Notes: generated by a model from the letters alone, not told the origin. 64,000 nt of DNA from Nansenia antarctica (GCA_963989245.1 CAXDII010000380.1:500001-564000), one strand, 5' to 3'. Shown: positions 8,849 to 19,603, counted from the first letter of the stretch. Translations and numbers: made by a program.

Positions 8849-11800
8849 GAAGGTGAGAAACCAGCCCAGGTCACAGAGACTAGACATGATCTTGAAGTTT
8901 TCGCTCTGAGGAAGCAAGTGCAACATCTGACACAGAAAATGAACTCAAAAAAGTTCCATGCAACGGCAACCCAATCAACGGTGATGGCCGTCGGCAGCAC
9001 TCCTACGGTACCAAACACCCCAACCAGAGCATACGTTCCAAACACCCCAACCAGACCAGCAGCTGACTCAAAGGAGTACATATGCTATCGTTGTGGAGAG
9101 AATGGACATGTTGCAGGAAGGTGCCGAAACCCTGAGAATCAAAGCAAAGTAATCCAGAAGCTGATTGGTGCTCTCAAAACTGTCAGAGGTAACAACCCCG
9201 AGTCAGCCCATCCTGCTGATAAAGCTAATGTTAACGTTGACAGCAAGAAGAGTGCAGTAGGCAACGTTAAGACACCAGACCTGACAGAAGGCTTAATAGG
9301 GCCCCCATCCATGGAGCCGTTAAAGGTCAATGGACACATGTGTGACGCACTGTTAGACAGTGGCTCACGTGTAAGCATAATTTTTGAGTCCTGGTATAAG
9401 CGTTACCTGTCAGATGTACCCATCAACCCTGTGAGTAGATTAGACATTTGGGGATTGAGTGACTCTAGTTATCCGTATCTAGGCTATGTAGTGGTAGATA
9501 TGGAGTTTCCCAAGAAAGTAGCTGGAACTCCCACCACCATGTCCGTCCTAGCTTTAATTTGTCCAGATCCAGCAGGCCCTGACCAGACTCCTGTGATCCT
9601 TGGCACCAATGCCAAAGCCAGCCTTCCCAAACGTCTTGCTCAGCTATGTGAAGATAAAACTGGAGTGTTCATGGCTCGAACCCTGGGCATTCAGAGCCCC
9701 TGCCCAGAGTCCACAGACGTTGTTCAGGAAGGAAAGGAGGATGAAGTTGGATGTGTGAGGTGGCAGGGTCCCGGACGCAGCTGTCAGGCTACTTGTAAAG
9801 TGGAAACAAAGCAGCCACTGCCCGATGAGATCCTGATGGTGGAATCCTCCTCCATGAGCCCTCTCCCTGCAGGGGTGCTCCTACAGTCCATGGTGATTCC
9901 AAGTCATGCGGTTGATGTGAACCGGTTCACAGTGCTTATCCAGAATGAGTCCCTCAAGGATGCAACCATACCTGTCGGAACCATCCTAGGCCGCCTGTGC
10001 CGCACCGATGTAGTCACAGCGGTGTCAAAACAACCGTCAGCCTCAGAGGACTTTGACACAAGTCTGATCGACTTCGGAGACTCACCTGTTCCTGAAGAGT
10101 GGAAAGCACGAATCCGACAAAAGCTGTCTGAGAGAGGCGACGCATTCTCCCTACACGAACTGGATGTGGGACTGGCAAAAGGAGTGGAGCATCGCATCCG
10201 CATGTCAGACCAGAGACCCTTCCGTGAACGATCCAGGCGCATCGCACCTGCAGACATCGATGACGTGAGACAACATATCCAGAAGCTATTGGCTGGGGGC
10301 ATCATCAAAGAATCCAGAAGCCCATATGCTTCACCAATAGTCGTTGTCAGAAAGAAAAATGGAGCGATCCGGATGTGTATCGACTACCGTACACTGAACA
10401 GCCGAACTGTCCCTGACCAGTACACCACGTCCCGGATCGACGAGGCTCTGGATTGTCTGTCTGGCAGCAAATGGTTCTCTGTCCTAGACTTGAGGAGTGG
10501 CTACTACCAATTAGCTATGAACGAAGAGGACAAGGAAAAAACTGCGTTCATCTGTCCTCTCGGATTCTATGAGTTTGAAAGAATGCCCCAAGGCATCACA
10601 GGAGCGCCTGCAACCTTCCAAAGGTTGATGGAGAAAGCAGTCGGAGACATGAACCTCCTCCAAGTACTGGTCTATCTCGACGACCTGATCGTTTTTGGCA
10701 AGTCATTGGAAGAACACGAGGAGAGACTCCTGAAAGTCCTCGACCGACTCCGAGAAGTTGGCCTCAAGATCTTGATCGACAAATGCCACTTCTGTCAGAC
10801 AAAGGTCAAATATGTCGGCCACATCGTCTCGGCTAATGGTGTTGCTGCCGATCCGGGAAAGATCGAGGCTGTCACCGCCTGGCCTAGGCCCACCAACCTG
10901 AAGACATTGCAGTCGTTCCTGGGTTTCTGTGGATATTATCGTAGATTCATCCACAACTACTCACCCATTGTCCGTCCCCTTACAGAGTTAACGAAGGGGT
11001 ACGCCCCCACCCAGCGTGGGAAAAGACCTGGAAAGGGAAAAAGTGAGGTGTACCTGGATGAGCGAGAACCCTTCGGAGAGAGATGGGACCAGTCGTGCAC
11101 TGAGGCCTTTGAGAAAATCAAACACTGCCTCACCAACGCCCCAGTCCTGGCGTTCGCAGACCCCAGCAAACCTTACACCCTGCATGTGGATGCTAGTCTG
11201 GCCGGCCTCGGCGCAGTGCTCTATCAGGACTACCCAGAAGGCCTGAGGCCAGTGGCATTCGCCAGCCGAAAGTTGAGCTCTTCAGAACGGAACTACCCCA
11301 TCCACCAGCTAGAGTTCTTGTCACTGAAGTGGGCCCTCGTCGAAAAGTTCCACGACTATCTATATGGAGCCCGTTTCACAGTACGTACAGACAACAATCC
11401 TCTGACGTATGTCCTTACCACTGCAAAGCTCAACGCAACTGGACATCGCTGGCTGTCAGACTTGTCAGTGTACTTTGACATCATCTACAGACCTGGCCGG
11501 AATAACATCGATGCAGACCTACTGTCAAGGCTGGAGCCCAGAGAAGAGGATTCCGACTGGAAGAGTATACCCCAGTCTGGTGTCAAGTCCATCTGCCAGC
11601 AGGTCGGTGTCCTGGGATCCTCCCAAGCCTCACCAAGGTTTGCGGAACAACTTGGAGCGTCCCCTGAGTGTGTGCCCGACGTATACGCTTTCCCCACAAG
11701 CGTGCACATGAACACTCTTGGACAGCTGTCCAGACAAGAGCTCATCGTGGCTCAGGGCCAAGATCCTGTGATTGGAGCGACGATTCATGCAGTGAAGCAT

Positions 11801-12979
11801 GGTGATTGGCCTAAGGATGTAGTGCCTTCTCCTGACATCCAGTCCATGAAGAAGGAAATGGGAAAGTTCGTCATGAAAGATGGGCTGCTGTACCGCCTGA
11901 GCCAAAGCCATTCAGGAGAGAACATCCAGCAGCTTGTGCTACCAGCTGAGTTCAGGCCAGTGGTTTTGAAGTCCATGCATGATGACTTAGGTCATTTGGG
12001 AGCAGAGAAGACGACTGACATGATAAGAAGCCGTTTCTACTGGCCAAAGATGGCTGCCAACGTCGAGCAGTATGTGAAGAACTGCGGAGAGTGCATTCTA
12101 AGGAAAAGGCCAAGCCACAAAGCTGCCCCGTTGCACCAAATAGTCAGTGCTGGGCCACTGGACCTTGTCTGTATCGATTTCCTGTCCATGGAGCCGGATT
12201 CAAAGGGAATCAGCAATGTGTTAGTCATAACGGACCACTTTACGAGATATGCACAGGCCTTCCCGACCAAAAACCAAAAGGCCCTCACAGTCGCCAAGAT
12301 ATTAGTGGAGAAGTATTTTGTGCATTATGGACTACCAACTCGAATCCATTCCGACCAAGGACGAGACTTCGAGTCTAAACTGATCAAAGAACTGCTGAGG
12401 ATAATGGGCATAAGGAAATCCCGAACGACCCCCTACCACCCACAGGGTGATCCCCAGCCAGAAAGATTCAACCGGACATTGCTGTCCATGCTGGGCACGC
12501 TAAGCCAAGAAAAGAAACGACACTGGAGCCAACATGTCGTACATCTCGTACATGCGTACAATAGCACCAAATGTGACTCCACAGGATACTCTCCCTACTT
12601 TCTAATGTTCGGGAAAGAAGCCAAACTCCCCGTGGATGTATGCTTCGGGACACAGCCCGATGATGGAGAACGTCAGCACTCGTCATATGTCACAAAGCTC
12701 AAGCAAGATCTTCAGAAGGCCTACCAGATGGCTACGGAGGCCTCCAACAAAACACATCTTCGCAACAAGAAGGCATACGACAAGAGAGTCAGGTTTCAGA
12801 ATATAGAGCCTGGCGACAGAGTGCTAGGCCTCAAAGGGAAACACAAGCTGGAGAATCGATGGTGTGAGACTCCATTATCGTCACAGAGAAGATGTCAAAC
12901 CTGCCTGTCTACAAGGGGAAACCTGAGAGTGGGAACGGAAGGGTCAAAACCCTACATCGAGATCATCTCCTGCCCATAG
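8849..12979 (+). CDS. pol: Gypsy nucleocapsid-protease-RT-RNase H-integrase polyprotein
   Basis: Continuous frame in register with gag; the next ATG is at 8918. In order: zinc knuckle CYRCGENGHVAGRC (near 9080); aspartic protease DSGS (near 9355); reverse transcriptase with IRMCIDYRTLN and the catalytic YLDD (near 10670); RNase H with LHVDAS and VRTDNNPLTYVL (11180-11410); integrase HHCC finger (H..H near 11985, CGECILRK near 12085) and DDE core (IDFLS, SDQGRDF, PERFNR between 12170 and 12475). RT-RNaseH-integrase order is the Ty3/gypsy order. Near 12875 a one-base loss shifts the frame, so the last about 35 residues are out of register and the true C-terminus continues at 12892. The element could not complete a cycle because its 3' LTR is missing. 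Confidence 0.88.
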   Translation, partial: EGEKPAQVTETRHDLEVFALRKQVQHLTQKMNSKKFHATATQSTVMAVGSTPTVPNTPTRAYVPNTPTRPAADSKEYICYRCGENGHVAGRCRNPENQSKVIQKLIGALKTVRGNNPESAHPADKANVNVDSKKSAVGNVKTPDLTEGLIGPPSMEPLKVNGHMCDALLDSGSRVSIIFESWYKRYLSDVPINPVSRLDIWGLSDSSYPYLGYVVVDMEFPKKVAGTPTTMSVLALICPDPAGPDQTPVILGTNAKASLPKRLAQLCEDKTGVFMARTLGIQSPCPESTDVVQEGKEDEVGCVRWQGPGRSCQATCKVETKQPLPDEILMVESSSMSPLPAGVLLQSMVIPSHAVDVNRFTVLIQNESLKDATIPVGTILGRLCRTDVVTAVSKQPSASEDFDTSLIDFGDSPVPEEWKARIRQKLSERGDAFSLHELDVGLAKGVEHRIRMSDQRPFRERSRRIAPADIDDVRQHIQKLLAGGIIKESRSPYASPIVVVRKKNGAIRMCIDYRTLNSRTVPDQYTTSRIDEALDCLSGSKWFSVLDLRSGYYQLAMNEEDKEKTAFICPLGFYEFERMPQGITGAPATFQRLMEKAVGDMNLLQVLVYLDDLIVFGKSLEEHEERLLKVLDRLREVGLKILIDKCHFCQTKVKYVGHIVSANGVAADPGKIEAVTAWPRPTNLKTLQSFLGFCGYYRRFIHNYSPIVRPLTELTKGYAPTQRGKRPGKGKSEVYLDEREPFGERWDQSCTEAFEKIKHCLTNAPVLAFADPSKPYTLHVDASLAGLGAVLYQDYPEGLRPVAFASRKLSSSERNYPIHQLEFLSLKWALVEKFHDYLYGARFTVRTDNNPLTYVLTTAKLNATGHRWLSDLSVYFDIIYRPGRNNIDADLLSRLEPREEDSDWKSIPQSGVKSICQQVGVLGSSQASPRFAEQLGASPECVPDVYAFPTSVHMNTLGQLSRQELIVAQGQDPVIGATIHAVKHGDWPKDVVPSPDIQSMKKEMGKFVMKDGLLYRLSQSHSGENIQQLVLPAEFRPVVLKSMHDDLGHLGAEKTTDMIRSRFYWPKMAANVEQYVKNCGECILRKRPSHKAAPLHQIVSAGPLDLVCIDFLSMEPDSKGISNVLVITDHFTRYAQAFPTKNQKALTVAKILVEKYFVHYGLPTRIHSDQGRDFESKLIKELLRIMGIRKSRTTPYHPQGDPQPERFNRTLLSMLGTLSQEKKRHWSQHVVHLVHAYNSTKCDSTGYSPYFLMFGKEAKLPVDVCFGTQPDDGERQHSSYVTKLKQDLQKAYQMATEASNKTHLRNKKAYDKRVRFQNIEPGDRVLGLKGKHKLENRWCETPLSSQRRCQTCLSTRGNLRVGTEGSKPYIEIISCP

Positions 12980-13551
12980 GAGAGCTGGTGCGGATGCCAG
13001 TAGCAGTCAATGATGACCCCGTGCCCTCAAGGCCTAGAACTCGAACAGAGACTCAGAACAAGAAAAAGAGAGTGACTACGGACAAGGAAAAGAGAGTGAC
13101 AACCGACCACAAAGAACAACACGAATGTGAATCCTCTGACTCTTCCGATCTGGAGTGCAGCTGGCCAAACGGGCCATCCTATCGAACATACCTAGAGAAG
13201 GTCCTGGAGAGAAGAGAAAGGTCCACTCTAAGTCCAAGACAGAGTGAAGCACATATGGAAGCAAGTGACAATCATGCAGATTCAGCAAGCAACAGTCAGT
13301 CAGAGTCAGAAAGTGACAGTCGTTCAGAGCCAGATCACTGCACCCAAGAAGACCGGAACCCAGAGACTGCACCAGAAACTGACTCAGAAGCGGAACCAGT
13401 TTCCAGTGAGGAAGATGATAGAAGAATGTCCACTAGATCACAGGCAAAACGTTCCCCTAAACAAGCTAGGCCAAAACGATTAGTAAATGGCTTGAGACTT
13501 ACCTATGATGAGCCTGGTAGAGCAAGGGACAAACCTCTTACCATTTTCCAC
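12892..13551 (+). pseudogene. Gypsy pol C-terminal tail, displaced by frameshift
   Basis: Reads on from integrase in the next frame, with a chromodomain-like start (LPVYKG, LHRDHLLPIGE), the usual site of the GPY/F-type end of gypsy integrases. It then becomes a Ser/Glu/Asp-rich acidic stretch and a basic TRSQAKRSPKQARPKR segment. At about 13551 the sequence changes abruptly to tRNA spacer, so polypurine tract and 3' LTR are absent. The function of the acidic tail is unknown. Confidence 0.65.
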
Positions 13552-13662
13552 GAGATGTTTACTGAGTTGATATCTGTTTTCCTAAAGAAGTGTTCATGCA
13601 TTGGCCAGGAATCGAACCCGGGCCTCCCGCGTAGGGTTGGGTACCGAAAATCGGTACCGGTA

Positions 13663-14825
13663 CTTGATTGAATTGAAAACCTTTATTGTCCCCAATGGGG
13701 AAATTTTGTTGTCAAACAGCACAGTTAGGGCAGAAAACATTCAATACAGAAAACAGAAAACATTCAATAAAATACATAAAACAGTGTAGGCTCAATAAGT
13801 AAAAAGTTCCAAGTTCCAAAGTTCCAGCTCCAGGTCTCCCCCACCCTGCAGGGCCTGGTTGTAGAGTCGGAGTGCAGCTGGAACAAAGGACTGTCCAAAT
13901 ATTTTTGTACTTTGACGGGGGAGAACAAATCTGTGGCTGAACTTGCTCCTCATCCCCGCCAGCTCGCAGTACATCGGGTGGGAGGGGTTGGCCAGCATGG
14001 CCGCCAGTTTTTTCCCCATCCTCTGTTCTGCCACCACCTCTAGGCTGTCCAGCCCGGTCCCCACCACAGAGCTGGCCTTCTTCACCAGTTTGTTTAGCTT
14101 CGCAGCATCCCTGGCACAGATGTTTCCACCCCAGCAGGCCACGGCGAAGAACAGAACGCTGGCAACCACCGACTGATAAAACATTTGCAGCAGCTTGTTG
14201 CAGACACCGAAAGACCTCAGCCTTCTCAGGAAAAACAGTCTGCTCTGCCCTTTCCTGAGAAAAGCCTCGGTGTTGTCAGTCCAGTCCAGTTTGTTATTAA
14301 TTTGTACTCCCAGGTACCTGTAGGAGTCCACCCTCTCGACTTCCACCCCCTTGATGGTGATGGGGGCTGGGGTCCTTCTCTTCCTCCTAAAATCCACCAC
14401 CAACTCCTTTGTTTTGCTGGTGTTAAGCAAAAGGTAGTTGGTGTCGCACCACTGCACAAAGCTCTCCACCAGGGCCCTGTACTCCTCATCCCTGTCGTCT
14501 GTGATGTAACCGACGATAGAGGAGTCATCCGAAAACTTCTGCAGGTGGCACTGGTCGGAGCTAAACTGGAAGTCGGAGGTATAGAGGGTGAAGAGAAAGG
14601 GTGACAAAACAGTTCCCTGGGGGGCACCGGTGTTGCACACCACCACCTCAGACTGACAGCCCTGCAGTCTCACATACTGACGCCTGTCTGTGAGGTAGTT
14701 GTGGATCCAAGCCGTCAGGGAGTCCTCCACACACATCACTGCTAGTTTGTCAGCCAGCAGTGATGGCTTGATAGTGTTAAATGCACTGGAGAAGTCGAAG
14801 AACATGGTCCTCACCTCACTACATT
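13663..14825 (-). pseudogene. 5'-truncated L2-like LINE, reverse transcriptase
   Basis: The minus-strand frame of about 340 residues reads FFDFSSAFNTI, GAPQGTVLSPFLFTLY, a catalytic-box variant KFSDDSSIVG (FSDD in place of FADD), LVVDFRRKRR, then the thumb YRYLGVQI. The 3' end carries GGGACAATAAAGG and a short A/T tail. This is the C-terminal half of an L2/CR1-type ORF2, nested in the hAT above. The open frame is long, so the insertion is fairly young. The 5' truncation near 14825 is typical of LINE integration. Confidence 0.8.
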
Positions 14826-15378
14826 CGGTATGTACCCGTACCGAATCGCAAAGGAGATTTCGGTACCTCATTTCAGTACTTTTCTATCTCGCCGGTGTCA
14901 ACTGGTGACTCGTGACGTCACATCGCCTGTTAAATTTCCACTCAGTGAAAGCAGCGAGTACGGAAGGATAATGAGAAGGTTGCTAATAGCAACTTCCGCT
15001 AGCGGGTTGGCGTAACGCGACGCTCGACTTATGGGTGCGTTCCGTAAACTCGTTCTGGAATTCTGATCACCACTCGTGGAATGCCTTCTGTCCAATCAAA
15101 TGACTTGCTCCCCTTATGACGTCGGGCCCAGTGTGCGCTGCGACGCTCTCAGAGCGAGTTTACGAACGCAAGCCTTTGATTGGACAGTGCACTCCAGGAT
15201 TCGAAGCGTCTGTTGATGACGTTGTGCGGATGTGTGGCTGCGTCTCTGCGAGGTGGACAACATGATCAAGGATCTCTTGATATTCGGGTACTGTCCTTAT
15301 CCTACTACTGTGTCTGAAAAATGAATCGTCATGTCATCATGGACCAGAGAGGGGGAGGGGAGTAGTAGTATCTGAGCG

Positions 15379-15582
15379 GCAATTTTTTTTCCTCTTATAT
15401 TTCCTCTCGGTCTTCTTGGTTCTGGGGGCTATGCAGGCCTCTTCACTAGATCCCTTTTCTAAGAATATTCTGATGTCCTTGAGGGGCTGCCGAACAAGTG
15501 TGTACTCGTATTCGACATCAGTACCAACGATAGGCACCCCCAGCTTAATGGAGTCCCCAAGGCTCAGGAGTTTTATTTTCAT
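15379..15582 (-). other. Unassigned open segment inside the hAT
   Basis: A minus-strand frame encodes a plausible globular stretch (LGDSIKLGVPIVGTDVEYEY, then LKDIRIFLEKG) followed by a basic tail (RTKKTERKYKRKKN). It is not repeated elsewhere in the window. It may be a captured exon or chance; I do not recognise it. Confidence 0.25.
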
Positions 15583-15932
15583 TTATTTTAATTTGAGTGT
15601 ATATTTAATTAATATATATTGTGCCTCAGCAATAAAAAAGTGAAAAGCTGTTTAATGTTGTCGACCGTGTTATTATTATATATATATATGTCATTTAAAA
15701 AAATCTAAAGTACCGAATTAAGTACCGTTTTGGTACCGGTACCGTTTTTAAAATATCGGTTAGGTACCGGTACCGGATAAAACCCAAATGGTACCCAACC
15801 CTACTCCCGCGTGGCAGGCGAGAATTCTACCACTGAACCACCAATGCTTAGATGTTTGCTGAAATTGACCTTGAATAATAGATGTTTACTTAGTTGATAT
15901 CTGTTCTTTGAATTGTCCTAAAGGTGGGTTCA

Positions 15933-16003
15933 TGCATTGGCTGGGAATCGAAACCGGGCCTCCCGCGTGGCAGGCGAGAATTCTACCAGTGAACCACCAA
16001 TGC
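15933..16003 (-). pseudogene. tRNA-Gly(GCC), degenerate
   Basis: 71 nt with GCC anticodon. The T stem has two mismatches and the D loop has a G to C change, so it is probably not functional. Confidence 0.8.
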
Positions 16004-16388
16004 TTAGATGTCTGCTGAACTGGCCTTGAAGATTGGATATTGAAATGTATTGGTTGTTGACATAGTTCACCTGGGTTGTTTCCAATTGTTTCATTTTAAA
16101 TTTCCCACTGATGTCCCGATGCTTCGATGTCTGCTGAATTTGGGCAGGAGAATTCTGGTCCATGGCCTTAAAGCCAGCCGGCTCGTTGATAGGGTGGCTT
16201 CCAACAACGCCTGTGCCTTCCATATTGAAGCAGTTTCCGCACTCAAAGAAGCTACTCGATGATGTCCCATTTGAATGTGCTCTACGAAAGACGTTCCGGA
16301 TGCTTTGCATTGTTTCTTCACCACCACCTCCTCTGTTGACAAGGTGTTCCAACGGGGCTGTCAAGCGGAAAAAGGCAGTAAGGCCTTG
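16004..16388. repeat. Spacer of the Ser/Pro/Gly tRNA unit
   Basis: The same spacer recurs at 19137-19521 and, in reverse, at 32076-32459 and 43271-43446. Its repeated short frames are shadows of the repeat. Confidence 0.85.
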
Positions 16389-16470
16389 CGACGAGGATGG
16401 GATTCAAACCCACGCGTGCAGAGCACAATGGATTAGCAGTCCATCGCCTTAACCACTCGGCCACCTCGTC
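16389..16470 (-). tRNA. tRNA-Ser(GCT)
   Basis: 82 nt with the long variable arm of class II tRNAs and anticodon GCT. The T loop reads TTTGAAT, so C56 is lost, which weakens D-T loop contact and the B box. Function is doubtful. Confidence 0.85.
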
Positions 16471-16639
16471 ATGCGATCACTTTGAACCAGTAGCGCTTTC
16501 CACCGGATCTTTAAAGCCAGGACAAGTCAAAGCAGTTTTTGAACATGGATTTTTGCAGTGACCCGAGGCAAGATCTGTTGAAGCATTGAGCCAAAGCACA
16601 TCCATTTGGTGGTCCCAGCTGGTGAAAGGTTTAGTCAAA

Positions 16640-16662
16640 GGGCTCGTCCGGGATTTGAACCC
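16640..16662 (-). pseudogene. tRNA-Pro 3' remnant
   Basis: Only the acceptor 3' strand and part of the T arm remain; the rest is deleted into spacer. Confidence 0.75.
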
Positions 16663-16770
16663 TTAGGGTTAGCCTCAGGTTGGGAGAAGTGTCCGCCTGA
16701 AAGGCCTAAAGAAGCAACTTTTATTAAGCCGTGATATATCATTGTTGCGGTCCATCCTCATATCAAAAAT

Positions 16771-16842
16771 GCTTTGGTGGTATAGTGGTGAGCATAGCTG
16801 CCTTCCAAGCAGTTGACCCGGGTTCGATTCCCGGCCAATGCA
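16771..16842 (+). tRNA. tRNA-Gly(TCC)
   Basis: 72 nt, anticodon loop CTTCCAA, perfect T arm. The acceptor has one U-U mismatch at pair 3-70 (GCTTTGG against CCAATGC). A TTTT run follows about 12 bases downstream as a pol III stop. Confidence 0.88.
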
Positions 16843-17112
16843 AGTAAGCGAACGTTTTCCCAAGGGGCCCATGCCTGCAGTTCCAAAAGTGCTGGCCTGA
16901 CACTGCAGGCCCGTTGATAGGGTGGCTTCCAACAACGCCTGTGCCTTCCATATTGAAGCAGTTTCCGCACTCTAAGAAGCTATTCGATGACGTCCCATTT
17001 GAATGTGCTCTACGAAAGACGTCCTGGATGCTTTGCATTGTTTCTCCACCGCCTCCTCTGTTGACAAGGTGTTCCAACGGGGCTGTCAAGCGGAAAAAGC
17101 AGTGAGGCTGTG

Positions 17113-17194
17113 CGACGAGGATAGGATTCAAACCCACGCATGCAGAGCACAACGGATTAGCAGTCCATCGCCTCAACCACTCGGCCACCTCGTC
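17113..17194 (-). tRNA. tRNA-Ser(GCT)
   Basis: 82 nt, GCT anticodon. The T loop has the C56 to T change; one G-T pair lies in the T stem. Confidence 0.82.
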
Positions 17195-17363
17195 ATGCAC
17201 TCACTTTGAACCAGTAGCGCTTCCCACCGGATCTTTAAAGCCAGGACGTGTCAAAGCAGTTTTTGAACATGGAATATTGCAGTGACCCGAGGCAAGATCT
17301 GTTGAAGCATTGAGCCAAAGCACTTCCATTTGGTGGTCCCAGCTGGTGAAAGGTTTAGTCAAA

Positions 17364-17421
17364 GGGTTCATCCGGGATTCTCGCACCCACAGCGAGAATC
17401 ATACCGATTAACCAACTAGCC
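17364..17421 (-). pseudogene. tRNA-Pro(TGG)-like, T arm deleted
   Basis: 58 nt. Acceptor, D arm and anticodon arm remain, but about 14 nt of variable loop and T arm are missing and U33 is changed. The same deletion is seen at 32851 and 43839, so it was copied with its unit. Confidence 0.8.
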
Positions 17422-17517
17422 GTGTAAAAAGCAGGTGCCCCTCCCCCGCAACGGAGCCTCAGGTTGGGAGAAGTGTCCGCCCTGTAGGCGTAAAGCAGGG
17501 ACTTTCATTAAGGTGTG

Positions 17518-18836
17518 TGTAGCCCAGCTACTAAAGTGAGCTATGAGCATTTCATAACACAAGTCCATTTAATAAGTTAAATAAATGAGTCCATTTAATA
17601 AGTTAAATAAATAAGTCCATTTAATAAATAAGCATAATTTAATGGTGATGTACACGGTTATTAACATTGTTATAAGTTTATAATGTGTACTTGTTTACAA
17701 GTTCTAATGTGAGTTCGCACATTGGCTATGTCATTCCTTCATTTCTTTATTTCCTTGGTCCATCGGGAAGAGCTAGCCAACTGTAATGTATGCTGAGAGA
17801 GAGGGGGCGGGACTTTGTACTAATAGCGTTAGGTTGCACTAAGTAACGTGTCAGAATGATTGAGGACATCGTCGAGTGAAGTAAGACCTGTATATGCTGT
17901 GTGTAACATTTCGGGAATCAACGAACAGTTATTCCTTTGGATGTTGGTGCACATTGAAGCTACCAGAGAATTGGAAGTCGAGAGACCAAGCCAAAGGAAA
18001 GCTCTCCGGTGGACAAGGAGACCGTTTCCAATCGCCTGGGGTAACTCGAGACCGTCCAGTGAATCTTCGCGTCAGTGTCCTTCAATCATTCTCCTGCGCT
18101 CGTGGGAGAGCGCTGGACCCCATCCCCCTCATCTCTGCCTCTTTTTACACCATCTTTCAAACCCCTCGTTTACCTACGAGTTCCCCACAAGGTTACGTGA
18201 GTACTGAACCACGCACGTGCTTTTGTTTTGGGCTCGTGTGGACGAGTGAAGTGGCCATAACAGTTTCAAGGCCCCCCGCTCACAAGCAACGTCAGCTGCA
18301 ACGGTAACACTGGTTAATGGACTGAGTTACAGAGTGCGTGTGTGTGTGAGTGTGGGCCCACCTTTTTATTTTACTTAACACTATATTGTACAATTGTGAA
18401 TCCTTTGAGTTGACTTTGAGTTTATTGGAAACATTACATTTATTTCCTTGAAAGGAATTGGAATAGGCTTTGAGCCTATATTTGGTTATGTGATATTGTG
18501 ATATTGTCTGTTGACATTGTATTGTGAATATTGTCTATTGACTTTGTATAACATTATAATTGACTACCAACACTTTAAATTGACCATTTAGTAAATAAAT
18601 ATATACCCTTTGGTATTTGCATTTAAAGCCACTGTGTTGTGTCATAAACAGGTAATAGGCAATTCATATGATATCTTAAAACATAAATACATTAAAAGGA
18701 TTAAAAAGGAAGTCCTATACTTCCACATAGTTAATGGAGGCACTGATCGTCATAATTTGAATAGTTTATTATTACAGGTAATACCGCCACTTATTTAAAA
18801 TAGAACTCAGGCCCCGCCCATAAGGCAGGGGTTACA
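17518..18836 (+). repeat. Solo LTR of the gypsy element
   Basis: 1319 bp from TGTAGCCC to GGGGTTACA (ends TGTA/TACA), with a TGTG duplication on both sides. The uninterrupted target sequence exists in reverse at 32750-32765. It matches the 5' LTR at 6417-7631. This is a product of LTR-LTR recombination. Confidence 0.88.
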
Positions 18837-18909
18837 TGTGTGCAACGAATTTGACGTTGAAGAATAGATGTTTACTGAGTTGATATCTGTTTTCCTAAAG
18901 AAGTGTTCA

Positions 18910-18980
18910 TGCATTGGCCAGGAATCGAACCCGGGCTTGCTGCGTGGCAGGCGAGAATTCTACCACTGAACAACCAATGC
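18910..18980 (-). pseudogene. tRNA-Gly(GCC), degenerate anticodon stem
   Basis: 71 nt, GCC anticodon, good T arm, but the anticodon stem 3' strand reads GCAGC in place of GCGGG, giving two mismatches. Confidence 0.8.
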
Positions 18981-19065
18981 TCAGATTTTTGCTGAAATTG
19001 ACCTTGAATAATAGATGTTTACTTAGTTGATATCTGTTCTTTGAATTGTCCTAAAGGTGGGTTCA

Positions 19066-19136
19066 TGCATTGGCCAGGAATCGAATCCGGGCCTCCCGCG
19101 TGGCAGGCTAGAATTCTACCAGTGAACCACCAATGC
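19066..19136 (-). pseudogene. tRNA-Gly(GCC), mildly degenerate
   Basis: 71 nt. The anticodon stem has CTAGC for CTCGC, the T stem has one changed base and the D loop one change. Confidence 0.75.
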
Positions 19137-19521
19137 TTAGATGTCTGCTGAACTTGGCCTTGAAGATTGGATATATTGAAATGTATTGGTTGTTGACATA
19201 GTTCACCTGGGTTGTTTCCAATTGTTTCATTTTCAATTTCCCACTGATGTCCCGATGCTTCGATGTCTGCTGAATTTGGGCAAGAGAATTCTGGTCCATG
19301 GCCTTAAAGCCAGCCGGCTCGTTGATAGCGTGGCTTCCAACAACGCCTGTGCCTTCCATATTGAGGCAGTTTCCGCACTCAAAGAAGCTACTCGATGATG
19401 TCCCATTTGAATGAGCTCTACGAAAGACGTTCCGGATGCTTTGCATTGTTTCTCCACCACCTCCTCTGTTGACAAGGTGTTCCAACGGGGCTGTCAAGCG
19501 GAAAAAAGCAGTAAGGCCTTG

Positions 19522-19603
19522 CTACGAGGATGGGATTCAAACCCACGCGTGCAGAGCACAATGGATTAGCAGTCCATCGCCTTAACCACTCGGCCACCTC
19601 GTC
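19522..19603 (-). pseudogene. tRNA-Ser(GCT), degenerate
   Basis: 82 nt with GCT anticodon, but the first acceptor pair is broken (G1 against A72) and T-loop C56 is lost. Confidence 0.75.

Larger units (their letters stand above)
13632..15803. mobile_element. hAT transposon (TAGGGTTGGGTACC ends) inserted in a tRNA gene
   Basis: The ends TAGGGTTGGGTACC and GGTACCCAACCCTA are perfect 14-bp inverted repeats with the 8-bp duplication CTCCCGCG on both sides (13624-13631, 15804-15811). Subterminal sequence is full of GGTACCG repeats. The left part is interrupted by an L2 LINE. No complete transposase is present, so it is a non-autonomous copy. Confidence 0.92.
13597..15847 (-). pseudogene. tRNA-Gly(GCC) split by a hAT insertion
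   Basis: The 3' part is at 13597-13631 and the 5' part at 15804-15847. Without the insert and one copy of CTCCCGCG, the two parts align to a full 71-nt Gly(GCC) gene. The break lies in the 3' side of the anticodon stem. Confidence 0.93.
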
